DNA of 64,000 bases. It comes from an uncultured Prevotella sp. (GTDB taxonomy: Bacteria; Bacteroidota; Bacteroidia; Bacteroidales; Bacteroidaceae). Made by a program: the position numbers and the translations under genes. The notes under the pieces were generated by a model that saw nothing but the letters and a program-made list of their open reading frames with translations, had not been told where the DNA came from and did not search any database. Shown here piece after piece: positions 44,928 to 52,693 of this stretch; position 1 is the first letter of the stretch; the number at the start of each line of letters is the position of its first letter. Where the stretch lies: assembly GCA_900539625.1 (NCBI GenBank), contig UQCW01000002.1:1-64000 (forward strand), in the 5' to 3' direction.

Positions 44928-45293
44928 ATGAAATTACATACCCTCCTTTATATCCTTCCCTCATTCATCCTCCTCTCAGCGTGCAACGGCGTAGACCGTT
45001 CTGGCGAGCAACCCTTTGCGCCGACGGTGGAAACTTTGGCGGCAGAGGTGGCGGGCGACGGTGTGCTTCTCAATGGCCGCGTGACAGACTCCCCCAACAG
45101 CGATGTGCTTGAGTGTGGTTTCCTTTATGGCAACGACACCTTGCGCGTGAAGCTTAAGAGTGAGGAAGTCTCTCTGCTTTTCTCGGCCTACGCCGACTCG
45201 CTGCAGAATGGAAACTACTACGCCGTGGCTTATGCTCGCAACGGGGTGGGGACGAGCTATGGCGACACGGTTCGTTTTCAAATCAACAAATGA
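44928..45293 (+). CDS. Small lipoprotein with FN3-like domain
   Basis: A 121-residue lipoprotein from the ATG at 44928. The lipobox is LLSAC (Cys19). The mature part forms one beta-sandwich of the type seen in Bacteroidales cell-surface lipoproteins (pattern VLLNGRVTDSPNSDVLECGFLYG and YYAVAYARNGVGTSYGDTV, parts of a fibronectin-type fold). No enzyme motif. It lies between tilS and a TPR gene; function unknown, probably outer membrane or surface. Confidence 0.75.
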   Translation: MKLHTLLYILPSFILLSACNGVDRSGEQPFAPTVETLAAEVAGDGVLLNGRVTDSPNSDVLECGFLYGNDTLRVKLKSEEVSLLFSAYADSLQNGNYYAVAYARNGVGTSYGDTVRFQINK

Positions 45294-45347
45294 TGCGGCT
45301 TTTTGCCATCAGTTAATCCAGACCACCTGCTTGCAAAACAGAATAAA

Positions 45348-46298
45348 ATGAAAGTCTTTAAGAATGTGGCCCTTGTCGGCCTGTGTCTTTTTGCTCTCTC
45401 GTTTACAGCATTGAGGGCACAAACCGTGATCGACCTTAAGCGTGGCGGTGTCGTGCGTGCCAAAACCATTGACGACTATCGCGAAGAAGCCAAGGTCAAG
45501 GAGCGGTTGGCAGCCGATTCCTTAGCTTATGTTGACCATCTGACGCGTGCACTCAATGCGTTGGGGCGCGATTCTTTGGCACAAGCAGAACAGCTTTTCA
45601 AGGAAGCACTGCGTGTTCGGCCGGAAGCTCCGTCGAATTACATCGTTAGGCATAATCTTGGAGAAATCTGTCTCGCGCAAGGACGTTACCGGGAAGCCAT
45701 CACGCGTTTCAGTGAGGTGCTGAAAGAGCATCCGGAAGTGGGCGAGGCGCGTTACGAACGCGCGGTAAGCTATTATGAGATGGGCAACCAGCAGGCGGCG
45801 CTTGAAGACTGTTCCGTGTTGCTGAATGGCAATCCGGCAACGCATCTGCGCGTGAAAGCCTTGTTCCTGCAAGCTGGCATTCACATGAAAAGCCGTCAGC
45901 CTCATCTGGCAAAAACCGACGTGGAGGAAATCATACGTCTTGACCCCGACAACCAGAATGCGCATTTGCTCGAAGCTGGGGCGCTCGAAGCGCTCGGACA
46001 ATCGCAAAATGCGCTCCACAAACTCGATGCCTTTGTGGAGGCCCATCCTGAGAACGTTGAAGGACGCTTGGCAAGAGCCGAACTCGAAATGCGCTTGACG
46101 GTGCCAGATTTGGCAGTGAAGGACTATGATGCTGCCATTCTTCTCGCGCCGGAAAATCCAGAACTCTTCATTGGCCGCGCCAAGGCCAATTTGCAACTCA
46201 AACGTTTTGTGGCTGCCCGAAAGGATTTGGATGCCGCAGTGGCGTTGGGCGTCCCGCGCGGGATGCTCAATGCGTATTATCAGCAGTTGAAGAAATAA
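45348..46298 (+). CDS. Exported tetratricopeptide-repeat protein
   Basis: A 316-residue protein with a signal peptide ending near LRAQ (residue 25). From about residue 55 it consists of five or six TPR units (for example GEICLAQGRYREAITRFSEV and ALEALGQSQNALHKLDAF). TPR proteins are binding scaffolds. It is 54 bp after the lipoprotein and 51 bp before the GHL10 gene, so it may assist a periplasmic or envelope complex with them; this is inference. Confidence 0.85.
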   Translation: MKVFKNVALVGLCLFALSFTALRAQTVIDLKRGGVVRAKTIDDYREEAKVKERLAADSLAYVDHLTRALNALGRDSLAQAEQLFKEALRVRPEAPSNYIVRHNLGEICLAQGRYREAITRFSEVLKEHPEVGEARYERAVSYYEMGNQQAALEDCSVLLNGNPATHLRVKALFLQAGIHMKSRQPHLAKTDVEEIIRLDPDNQNAHLLEAGALEALGQSQNALHKLDAFVEAHPENVEGRLARAELEMRLTVPDLAVKDYDAAILLAPENPELFIGRAKANLQLKRFVAARKDLDAAVALGVPRGMLNAYYQQLKK

Positions 46299-46349
46299 TG
46301 GAAGGACAAGAGGAATGCCCCTTTAAAAAAATAACTACCAGTTTATCAC

Positions 46350-47930
46350 ATGATAAAACACAATCTATATAGGAGACAAACGCTGCGGATGATTTTCATG
46401 CTCGCTGTCTTTATGCTCCTTTCTGCATCGCAGGGCCTGGCGCAGATACTTGGCGAGCGCTTTGCGGGACGAGAATATCGTGCCGTTTGGCTGACAACGT
46501 TGAGCGGACTTGACTGGCCTTCGCGTCCGGTGAGTGTTCCTTCAGACACCCTGCGCCAACAGCAGGCGCTCCGTCAGATACTTGACCGCCTGCAGCAGGC
46601 TGGCATCAATACCGTGATTTTTCAAACGCGCATCCGGGCCACCGTGGCTTATCCCTCAAACATCGAACCGTGGGATGGCGCCTTTTCAGGAACGCCGGGG
46701 CGCGGTCCGGGCTACGACCCGTTGGCCTTTGCCCTCAGAGAATGTCATAAGCGCGGCATGGAACTGCACGCTTGGGTCGTGGCCTTTCCCATCTGCAATG
46801 CGGCGTTGGCGCGGCGGCTCGGGGCGGAAGCTTTGCCAAAGAAACATCCCGAGCTCTGCCATCGCTGTGGCGATGCCTGGTTTATGGACCCAGGCGTTCC
46901 AGCCACGGCGCAATACGTTGCTGGCATCTGTCGGGAAATCGTGGAACGCTATGATGTGGACGGCATACATTTAGATTACATACGATATCCAGAAGAGTCT
47001 GTGGCTTGGAAAGACCAAGCCACCTATCGAAAATATGGCAACGGAAAGCGCCTTGGAGACTGGCGGCGCGAGAATGTTTCGCGCGTTGTTCGGGAGGTGC
47101 ATGACGCCGTCAAGTCTGTGCGCCCTTGGGTGAAACTGAGTTGCTCGCCAGTTGGAAAACGTGCCGATCTGCCCCGTCAGAGTAGCTATGGCTGGAATGC
47201 GCGTGAGGCCGTTTATCAAGATGCCGCACAATGGTTGCAGCAGGGACTTATGGACGTGTTGTTTCCCATGATGTATTTCGATGGTAAACACTTTTATCCC
47301 TTCGCACAAGACTGGACAGAACAGAGCGGAGGGCGCCCAGTCGTTCCTGGTTTGGGTATTTACTTCCTTTCTCCGCGCGAGAAAAATTGGTCTTTGTCGA
47401 TCATCGCGCGGCAGATGCATTTCGCGCGTCAGCTCAATATGGGAGGCACGGCCTTTTTTCGGAGCAAGTTCCTGACAGACAACACCAAGGGACTTTATGA
47501 TTTTCTTCAGAAGGATTTCTATCGCCAGCCCGTTCTGACGCCGCCCATGAAGGTGTCGGGCGTTGCAGCTCCCGAGATGCCGCATGTCAGTATCAAAAGA
47601 GAAGGAAATACGTTGCACATGTCGTGGAAGGCTGTCACCTCTGCCGTTCCAGTAACCTATAATATCTATCGCATTTACAAAAGCGCGACAAGCGTCAGCC
47701 GTGTTTCCCCCCTTACTATTGGTGCGCCTCGGTCTCCGAAGGACACGCTTGTGCTGGAAAAATCGTTGGAAGAACCGCGTCTGGTCGCTTCAAAAATCTC
47801 CGCGACACAATGGATTTATACTCCCTCTCTGCCTTCACTCTGCCACGATACCTATATCGTGCGGGCTATGGATGCCTATGGGCAGGAGAGTGGAGATGCT
47901 GATGGCGTGAATATCGTGGCGATACAATAG
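46350..47930 (+). CDS. GHL10-family glycoside hydrolase-like protein
   Basis: A 526-residue exported protein with a signal peptide (cleavage near GLAQ, about residue 34). The barrel domain (40-370) matches GHL10 (DUF187): REYRAVWLTTLSGLDWP at its start, NTVIFQTRIRATVAYPS, DGIHLDYIRYPEE with the putative catalytic Asp pair, and LMDVLFPMMYFD. E. coli DigH of this family cleaves denuded peptidoglycan glycan strands at the division site, so a cell-wall role is likely. A C-terminal beta-sandwich (about 400-520) follows. Last gene of the run that begins at 42736; terminator at 48307-48354. Confidence 0.85.
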   Translation: MIKHNLYRRQTLRMIFMLAVFMLLSASQGLAQILGERFAGREYRAVWLTTLSGLDWPSRPVSVPSDTLRQQQALRQILDRLQQAGINTVIFQTRIRATVAYPSNIEPWDGAFSGTPGRGPGYDPLAFALRECHKRGMELHAWVVAFPICNAALARRLGAEALPKKHPELCHRCGDAWFMDPGVPATAQYVAGICREIVERYDVDGIHLDYIRYPEESVAWKDQATYRKYGNGKRLGDWRRENVSRVVREVHDAVKSVRPWVKLSCSPVGKRADLPRQSSYGWNAREAVYQDAAQWLQQGLMDVLFPMMYFDGKHFYPFAQDWTEQSGGRPVVPGLGIYFLSPREKNWSLSIIARQMHFARQLNMGGTAFFRSKFLTDNTKGLYDFLQKDFYRQPVLTPPMKVSGVAAPEMPHVSIKREGNTLHMSWKAVTSAVPVTYNIYRIYKSATSVSRVSPLTIGAPRSPKDTLVLEKSLEEPRLVASKISATQWIYTPSLPSLCHDTYIVRAMDAYGQESGDADGVNIVAIQ

Positions 47931-48040
47931 TGACTCTTTGTCTGTTTTCCGCTTCGATTCACGTAATGGTCGCCGCTTGCGGATATTGAAAAAAAGTATA
48001 GCAACAGTATCTCTGGAACCCCAGACATGTTATCTACCTT

Positions 48041-48124
48041 CGGCCGTAGTTCGTGCTACTCGCGGCCGCAGTTCGCGCTACTTCCGGCCGAGAGCAACGC
48101 TACTCGCGGCCGCGAGTCGATGAG
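48041..48124. repeat. 22-bp tandem repeat 3' of the GHL10 gene
   Basis: Four units each beginning with the palindrome CGGCCG at 48041, 48063, 48085 and 48107: an exact 22-bp period, with the inner bases degenerate (TAGTTCGTGCTACT, CAGTTCGCGCTACT, AGAGCAACGCTACT). The array starts 110 bp after the stop codon. Confidence 0.85.
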
Positions 48125-48245
48125 TTGTAATGTTTCTTGGGGAAATCGTTATATGAAGGTGAGAAATGGATTCGTCCCTATCATGCCATAGCACTAAAGC
48201 AACATTGTATAAAATCGATAGGCTGGAGAAGGATGACAATATAGT

Positions 48246-48297
48246 AATTAAAATATTATTTGCCACGGCAAAATTGCGGAAGTTATTTTTTCAACAT
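48246..48297. mobile_element. Partial copy of the 29173 MITE-like element
   Basis: On the minus strand this stretch matches the left end and the adjoining 20 bp of the element at 29173-29347, about 47 of 51 positions. The right end is not found, so it is a decayed or solo end. Confidence 0.65.
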
Positions 48298-48306
48298 TAC
48301 ATAAAT

Positions 48307-48354
48307 AGAGGTGCTCAGAGCATTGCAGTTTCTGAGCACCTCTAATCGTTTTTT
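48307..48354 (+). terminator. Intrinsic terminator
   Basis: A perfect 13-bp stem (AGAGGTGCTCAGA at 48307-48319 with TCTGAGCACCTCT at 48331-48343), followed by AATCGTTTTTT. It can end transcription coming from the GHL10 gene. Confidence 0.85.
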
Positions 48355-48429
48355 GTTGTCAAATGCAAGAGGTTGCAGCCATGCAAATAGATGAAAGCGA
48401 TGACTGCGTTATGGGGTGTGAACAGAGCG

Positions 48430-49401
48430 CTATAAGGTTTTAAGTCCTTCCAGCATCCGTTTCAAAACCACGGTGGCCGAGATTTCGCGGTTGGCCGCTT
48501 CTGGGATGACCAGTGAGCGCGGCGATTCGATGACCTCGTCGGTTACAATCATATTGCGGCGCACGGGGAGGCAGTGCATAAACTGCGCATTGTTGGTGAC
48601 AGCCATGTGGGCTTCATCAATGGTCCACGACATATCCTTGGAGAGAATTTTTCCATAGTCAGCCAGATTGCTGACGCCCGGGCAACTCCAGTTTTTAGCG
48701 TAGACGAAATCCGCATTCTCCAGTGCGTGCATCTGGTCGTAGTCCACCGTTGCGTCGCCCACAAACAGCTGGTCGAGCTCGTAACCCTTTGGATGTGTCA
48801 TCACGAAATCAACGTCTGCAGCGCGCATCCATTCGGCAAAACTGTTGGGCACGGCTTGCGGCAGTGCACGGGGATGTGGCGCCCAAGTCAATACCACTTT
48901 CGGACGCTTCTTCTCCTTGTGCTCCTCGATGGTTATGAGGTCGGCAAAGGCCTGCAATGGGTGTGCCGTAGCGCTCTCCATCGAAAAGACAGGGCGGTTG
49001 CTATATTTCATAAACTGCATGAGAATGCGTTCCGTATAGTCGGCCTCGCGGTCGGAAAGTCCGGCAAACGTACGTACACCAATGAGGTCGCAGTAAGATG
49101 CCATCACAGGAATAGCCTCCAGGAGGTGTTCACTCTTGTCTCCGTCCATGATCACGCCGCGCTCCGTTTCCAGTTTCCATGCCCCCTGATTCACGTCGAG
49201 CACAACAACGTCCAGACCGAGGTTGCGTGCCGCTTTCTGCGTTGACAGACGCGTGCGCAAACTGTTGTTGAAAAAAATGAGCAAAACCGTGTGGTGATGC
49301 CCGAGGTGTTCAAACTTGTAACGGTCTTGCTTGATTTCCTGTGCTTCCTTAAGGGCGACATTCAAGTCGCCGATATCGTTGATATGTAAGAATTCTCTCA
49401 T
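48430..49401 (-). CDS. argF': N-succinylornithine (or N-acetylornithine) carbamoyltransferase
   Basis: A 323-residue transcarbamylase from the ATG at 49401. The carbamoyl-phosphate motif is FFNNSLRTR (44-52), and the block MDGDKSEHLLEAIPVM (85-100) and HCLPVRRN belong to the acylornithine transcarbamylase group, not to ArgF. As I recall the structural literature, the residue at position 90 decides the substrate (Glu in N-acetylornithine enzymes, Pro in the B. fragilis N-succinylornithine enzyme); here it is Ser90. It therefore probably makes N-succinylcitrulline. It stands apart from the arg operon at 54648-59424, with a candidate ArgR site in its upstream region. Minus strand -7 element at 49482-49475. 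Confidence 0.88.
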   Translation of the reverse strand: MREFLHINDIGDLNVALKEAQEIKQDRYKFEHLGHHHTVLLIFFNNSLRTRLSTQKAARNLGLDVVVLDVNQGAWKLETERGVIMDGDKSEHLLEAIPVMASYCDLIGVRTFAGLSDREADYTERILMQFMKYSNRPVFSMESATAHPLQAFADLITIEEHKEKKRPKVVLTWAPHPRALPQAVPNSFAEWMRAADVDFVMTHPKGYELDQLFVGDATVDYDQMHALENADFVYAKNWSCPGVSNLADYGKILSKDMSWTIDEAHMAVTNNAQFMHCLPVRRNMIVTDEVIESPRSLVIPEAANREISATVVLKRMLEGLKTL

Positions 49402-49542
49402 GATGCTTGTCTTTTTATGGTTGTTGTATTGTGAATTGCAGTCATGTATAGGGCACGCCCTGTTTGCCAGCATCCAAAAATACAAAGAAAATCTGTATAA
49501 ATAATTGTATATTCATTAAAAAGCAGATTTATTCATCCGATA

Positions 49543-49558
49543 TGCATAAATTTGTATG
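49543..49558. promoter_or_regulatory. Candidate ArgR operator
   Basis: TGCATAAATTTGTATGC region: GCATA and TATGC half-sites 6 bp apart. A similar site (GCCTA, 6 bp, TATGC) lies at 54569-54584 before argR. It is between the divergent carbamoyltransferase and thioredoxin-like genes, about 140 bp from the former. Confidence 0.4.
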
Positions 49559-49578
49559 CTTCGCTCCGTTTTTTTTAA

Positions 49579-49586
49579 TAACTTTG
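49579..49586 (+). promoter_or_regulatory. Bacteroidetes-type -7 element
   Basis: TAACTTTG lies 45 bp before the start of the thioredoxin-like gene. A TTTG at 49551-49554 is 24 bp upstream, slightly far for a -33 box. Confidence 0.55.
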
Positions 49587-49630
49587 CCGTCTCACATACA
49601 ATGATTTCTCGAAACCAAAACACTAAAAAC

Positions 49631-50221
49631 ATGATAAAGAAAATCTTTACCCTTTGTGTGATTGCTTCCGCATTCACCTCTATGAGCTGTACGGGCAAGA
49701 ATGCTCCTGCATCAGCCAACCAGAAGACGGCTGTTGAAACAGAAAATGTTGAGAACGCTGCCCCGGCAGATGAACCTAAGGCAGTTTATAAAATCAATAC
49801 CATCGATGCCAGCGTACCTGGTGCCGACGTGCTGAAGACGATTTCCGCCCAGTTTAAGGGCTCAGTGGTGGTCATCGACTTTTGGGCAACATGGTGCGGC
49901 CCTTGCCGTATGGCTATGAAGGAGATCGATGCCATCAAACCTGATTTGCAGAAGAAAGGTGTGCAGTTTGTGTATATCACAGGCGAAACCTCTCCGCTGG
50001 CCGCTTGGGAAGGCATGATCAAGAATATTGCTGGCGTTCACTATCGCTTGACCAACAAGCAGTGGGGTGAACTCTGCTCAAGTCTCGGCATCCCTGGCAT
50101 TCCTGTCTATTTGATCTTAAATGCCGATGGTTCTGTGGCCTATAGCAATTTGCAGCAGGGCGGCTATCCTGGCAATGAAGTGATACAAAACAATGTGGAG
50201 GTGGCTCTGACTAATAAGTAA
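49631..50221 (+). CDS. Thioredoxin-like lipoprotein (TlpA/ResA type)
   Basis: A 196-residue protein from the ATG at 49631; longer upstream frames lack family support. The signal peptide ends in a lipobox with Cys20 (FTSMSC). After an Ala/Glu-rich linker comes a thioredoxin fold with the redox motif WCGPC (in FWATWCGPCRMAM) and the cis-Pro block GIPGIPVYLI. Such proteins reduce or shuffle disulfides in the periplasm, for cytochrome maturation or protein repair. It is transcribed alone and ended by the hairpin at 50340-50397. Confidence 0.88.
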   Translation: MIKKIFTLCVIASAFTSMSCTGKNAPASANQKTAVETENVENAAPADEPKAVYKINTIDASVPGADVLKTISAQFKGSVVVIDFWATWCGPCRMAMKEIDAIKPDLQKKGVQFVYITGETSPLAAWEGMIKNIAGVHYRLTNKQWGELCSSLGIPGIPVYLILNADGSVAYSNLQQGGYPGNEVIQNNVEVALTNK

Positions 50222-50339
50222 GGCATTGTTTGCCATTTATTGAGATGCGTCCATTGCGTGAGTGGTTACACTTGATGTGTTGACGTCTCACACGTGAATG
50301 GTGGCATATCATATACGTGGTTTATAGAAATATTCCCCC

Positions 50340-50397
50340 TATACCGAAAGAAGCAGCTGGATTTTGTCTGGCTGCTTCTTTCGGTATAGTTTTTTTA
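50340..50397 (+). terminator. Strong intrinsic terminator
   Basis: A perfect 18-bp stem (TATACCGAAAGAAGCAGC at 50340-50357, complement at 50371-50388) followed by GTTTTTTT. Ends the thioredoxin-like transcript and separates it from the convergent Rpn gene. Confidence 0.9.
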
Positions 50398-50420
50398 TGG
50401 CGCAGATGATGGTCTGCGCC

Positions 50421-51434
50421 TTATTCCTGATGACGCCCGTCTTTGAGCCTGGCAATATCTTCAGCGGAAATCCCAGTCGCTTTTATAATGGCGGGGATGG
50501 GGATATTCATGTCCAGCAGGTTCTTGGCGACTTCCAGGTTGCGCAGGTCTTTTCCTTCTTGGATTCCCATTGTTTTCCCTTCGGCAAGGCCCATAGCCTT
50601 TCCTTCTTCGATTCCCATTGCCTTCCCTTCCTCAAGTCCCATTGCCTTCCCTTCTTCAAGTCCCATTGCCTTCCCTTCTTCAATACCTTCTGCCTTCCCT
50701 TCCGCATATTTAATCCTCTCTGCGGTCTTGATGGCGTTGAGAATATCGCGGTAGGCGTTAACGCTGTCTTCATATTCTTTGAGGTCCTCTGCGTTGAATC
50801 TGGCAATCTCCGCCTGTTCGAAGAGTTTTGTGAAGATGCGCTCTTGCAGGGCGGCGGGGCGTTCCATCAGTCTCGAAAGGTTTTTGAGCACGTACATCCA
50901 TTTGTCGAACATGGTTACGAGCTCGTCCTCCTTCTTGTTGAACTTTGGAATCTCGATGTAGATGAATGCCAGTTTGTCGTAGAACACAGTCTTCTTTACG
51001 ACATCCATGAGTTTGACTTCGTGGTGAAAGCAGTCCTTGTCGTCCTTGTCCTCGTCGAAAACGAAGTTGAGAAGTCCCACGGTGTACACGCTGTCCAGAT
51101 GATAGTCCCATTCTTCTCCCCTTTTGCTTTGTTCTCGTATGGGGAAAGTGGAGTAGTAGACAGTCCTATCTTTGAAGAATTCCTGGTAAACATTCTGCAT
51201 TTCAACGATGAACCTGTCTCCCTGCTCGTTCTGGCAGTACACGTCGAAGATGGCGCGACGTGAGTCCCGCCTTTCCCCGAGCTGCTCCGAATTGAGAAAT
51301 GTGACCTCCTTGACCGTCTGCTCTCCGACAAAGAGGGCATTGAGGAAACTGATGAGCAGGTCCTTGTTGAACTCCGAACCAAACAGTCTCTTGAATCCGA
51401 AGTCGGTATGTGGATTGATGTATCTTTCAGTCAT
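50421..51434 (-). CDS. Rpn family nuclease (PD-(D/E)XK), downstream copy
   Basis: A 337-residue Rpn (recombination-promoting nuclease / putative transposase) protein. The N-terminal nuclease core (1-150) shows FGFKRLFGSE, and the PD-(D/E)XK residues Asp64 (AIFDVYCQ) and Glu78-x-Gln80 (FIVEMQ). Residues about 190-245 are helical; then come seven 8-residue repeats of the type EGKAMGLE (246-299) and a conserved end (AIIKATGISAEDIARLK). Rpn proteins in E. coli are antiphage toxins whose separately translated C-terminal fragment neutralises them. An internal Met190 codon before the repeat region could start such a fragment. Nearly identical to the upstream copy. No transposition mark is visible around it. 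Confidence 0.88.
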   Translation of the reverse strand: MTERYINPHTDFGFKRLFGSEFNKDLLISFLNALFVGEQTVKEVTFLNSEQLGERRDSRRAIFDVYCQNEQGDRFIVEMQNVYQEFFKDRTVYYSTFPIREQSKRGEEWDYHLDSVYTVGLLNFVFDEDKDDKDCFHHEVKLMDVVKKTVFYDKLAFIYIEIPKFNKKEDELVTMFDKWMYVLKNLSRLMERPAALQERIFTKLFEQAEIARFNAEDLKEYEDSVNAYRDILNAIKTAERIKYAEGKAEGIEEGKAMGLEEGKAMGLEEGKAMGIEEGKAMGLAEGKTMGIQEGKDLRNLEVAKNLLDMNIPIPAIIKATGISAEDIARLKDGRHQE

Positions 51435-51498
51435 GGTAAACGCTTTTTAATGTAAGAACCAGGCGTGGAATATTTTTGTGGCTTCGACGTTGTCTGTG

Positions 51499-52440
51499 TC
51501 ATTCCGAATTACGCCCTTCTTTGAGCCTGGCAATATCTTCGGCGGAAATCCCAGTCGCTTTTATAATGGCAGGGATGGGGATATCCATGTCCAGCAGGTT
51601 CTTGGCGACTTCCAGGTTGCGCAGGTCTTTTCCTTCTTCGATGCCCATAGCCTTTCCTTCGGCAAGCCCCATTGCCTTCCCTTCTTCAATACCTTCCGCT
51701 TTCCCTTCCGCATATTTAATCCTCTCTGCGGTCTTGATGGCGTTGAGAATATCGCGGTAGGCGTTAACGCTGTCTTCATATTCTTTGAGGTCCTCTGCGT
51801 TGAATCTGGCAATCTCCGCCTGTTCGAAGAGTTTTGTGAAGATGCGCTCTTGCAGGGCGGCGGGGCGTTCCATCAGTCTCGAAAGGTTTTTGAGCACGTA
51901 CATCCATTTGTCGAACATGGTTACGAGCTCGTCCTCCTTCTTGTTGAACTTTGGAATCTCGATGTAGATGAATGCCAGTTTGTCGTAGAACACAGTCTTC
52001 TTTACGACATCCATGAGTTTGACTTCGTGGTGAAAGCAGTCCTTGTCGTCCTTGTCCTCGTCGAAAACGAAGTTGAGAAGTCCCACGGTGTACACGCTGT
52101 CCAGATGATAGTCCCATTCTTCTCCCCTTTTGCTTTGTTCTCGTATGGGGAAAGTGGAGTAGTAGACAGTCCTATCTTTGAAGAATTCCTGGTAAACATT
52201 CTGCATTTCAACGATGAACCTGTCTCCCTGCTCGTTCTGGCAGTACACGTCGAAGATGGCGCGACGTGAGTCCCGCCTTTCCCCGAGCTGCTCCGAATTG
52301 AGAAATGTGACCTCCTTGACCGTCTGCTCTCCGACAAAGAGGGCATTTAGGAAACTGATGAGCAGGTCCTTGTTGAACTCCGAACCAAACAATCTCTTGA
52401 ATCCGAAGTCGGTATGTGGATTGATGTATCTTTCAGTCAT
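51499..52440 (-). CDS. Rpn family nuclease (PD-(D/E)XK), upstream copy
   Basis: A 313-residue near-duplicate of the gene at 50421-51434. The first 245 residues appear identical, with the same Asp64 and Glu78-x-Gln80. It has four repeat units (EGKAEGIE, EGKAMGLA, EGKAMGIE, EGKDLRN) where the other copy has seven; this difference of 24 residues explains the whole difference in length. The C-termini differ at a few residues (LDMD/LDMN, KEGRNSE/KDGRHQE). The duplicated DNA includes about 70 bp upstream of each start, so the unit is about 1 kb. The gap between the copies is 64 bp. Confidence 0.88.
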   Translation of the reverse strand: MTERYINPHTDFGFKRLFGSEFNKDLLISFLNALFVGEQTVKEVTFLNSEQLGERRDSRRAIFDVYCQNEQGDRFIVEMQNVYQEFFKDRTVYYSTFPIREQSKRGEEWDYHLDSVYTVGLLNFVFDEDKDDKDCFHHEVKLMDVVKKTVFYDKLAFIYIEIPKFNKKEDELVTMFDKWMYVLKNLSRLMERPAALQERIFTKLFEQAEIARFNAEDLKEYEDSVNAYRDILNAIKTAERIKYAEGKAEGIEEGKAMGLAEGKAMGIEEGKDLRNLEVAKNLLDMDIPIPAIIKATGISAEDIARLKEGRNSE

Positions 52441-52642
52441 GGCAAACGCTTTTTAATGTATGAACCAGGCGTGGAATATTTTTATGGCTTCGACGTTGTC
52501 TGTGAGGGACAGATGTGTGCCATAAAGTGTTGCCTGTTTTTCCGGCGCACCGCCTATCCATTGCAAATTTAAAACGAATTATTCAAATCTGCAAATATTT
52601 TATCAGAAGTTGCTGAGAATCAAACTAAAGAAACCTAAACAA

Positions 52643-52684
52643 ATCGGGCAGGCGTTCAGAACAAAATCTGAATGTCTGCCCGAT
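52643..52684 (-). terminator. Terminator of the Mrp operon
   Basis: An 18-bp stem with two wobbles (ATCGGGCAGGCGTTCAGA at 52643-52660 with TCTGAATGTCTGCCCGAT at 52667-52684), followed on the minus strand by a T-rich tract. It partly overlaps the end of the spacer before the mrp stop at 52694. Confidence 0.75.
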
Positions 52685-52693
52685 AAAGGTTGC

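Noticed and set aside
50421..52440. The Rpn genes as an active transposon
   Set aside because: No terminal inverted repeats or target duplications were seen; the near-identity is explained by a 1-kb tandem duplication.
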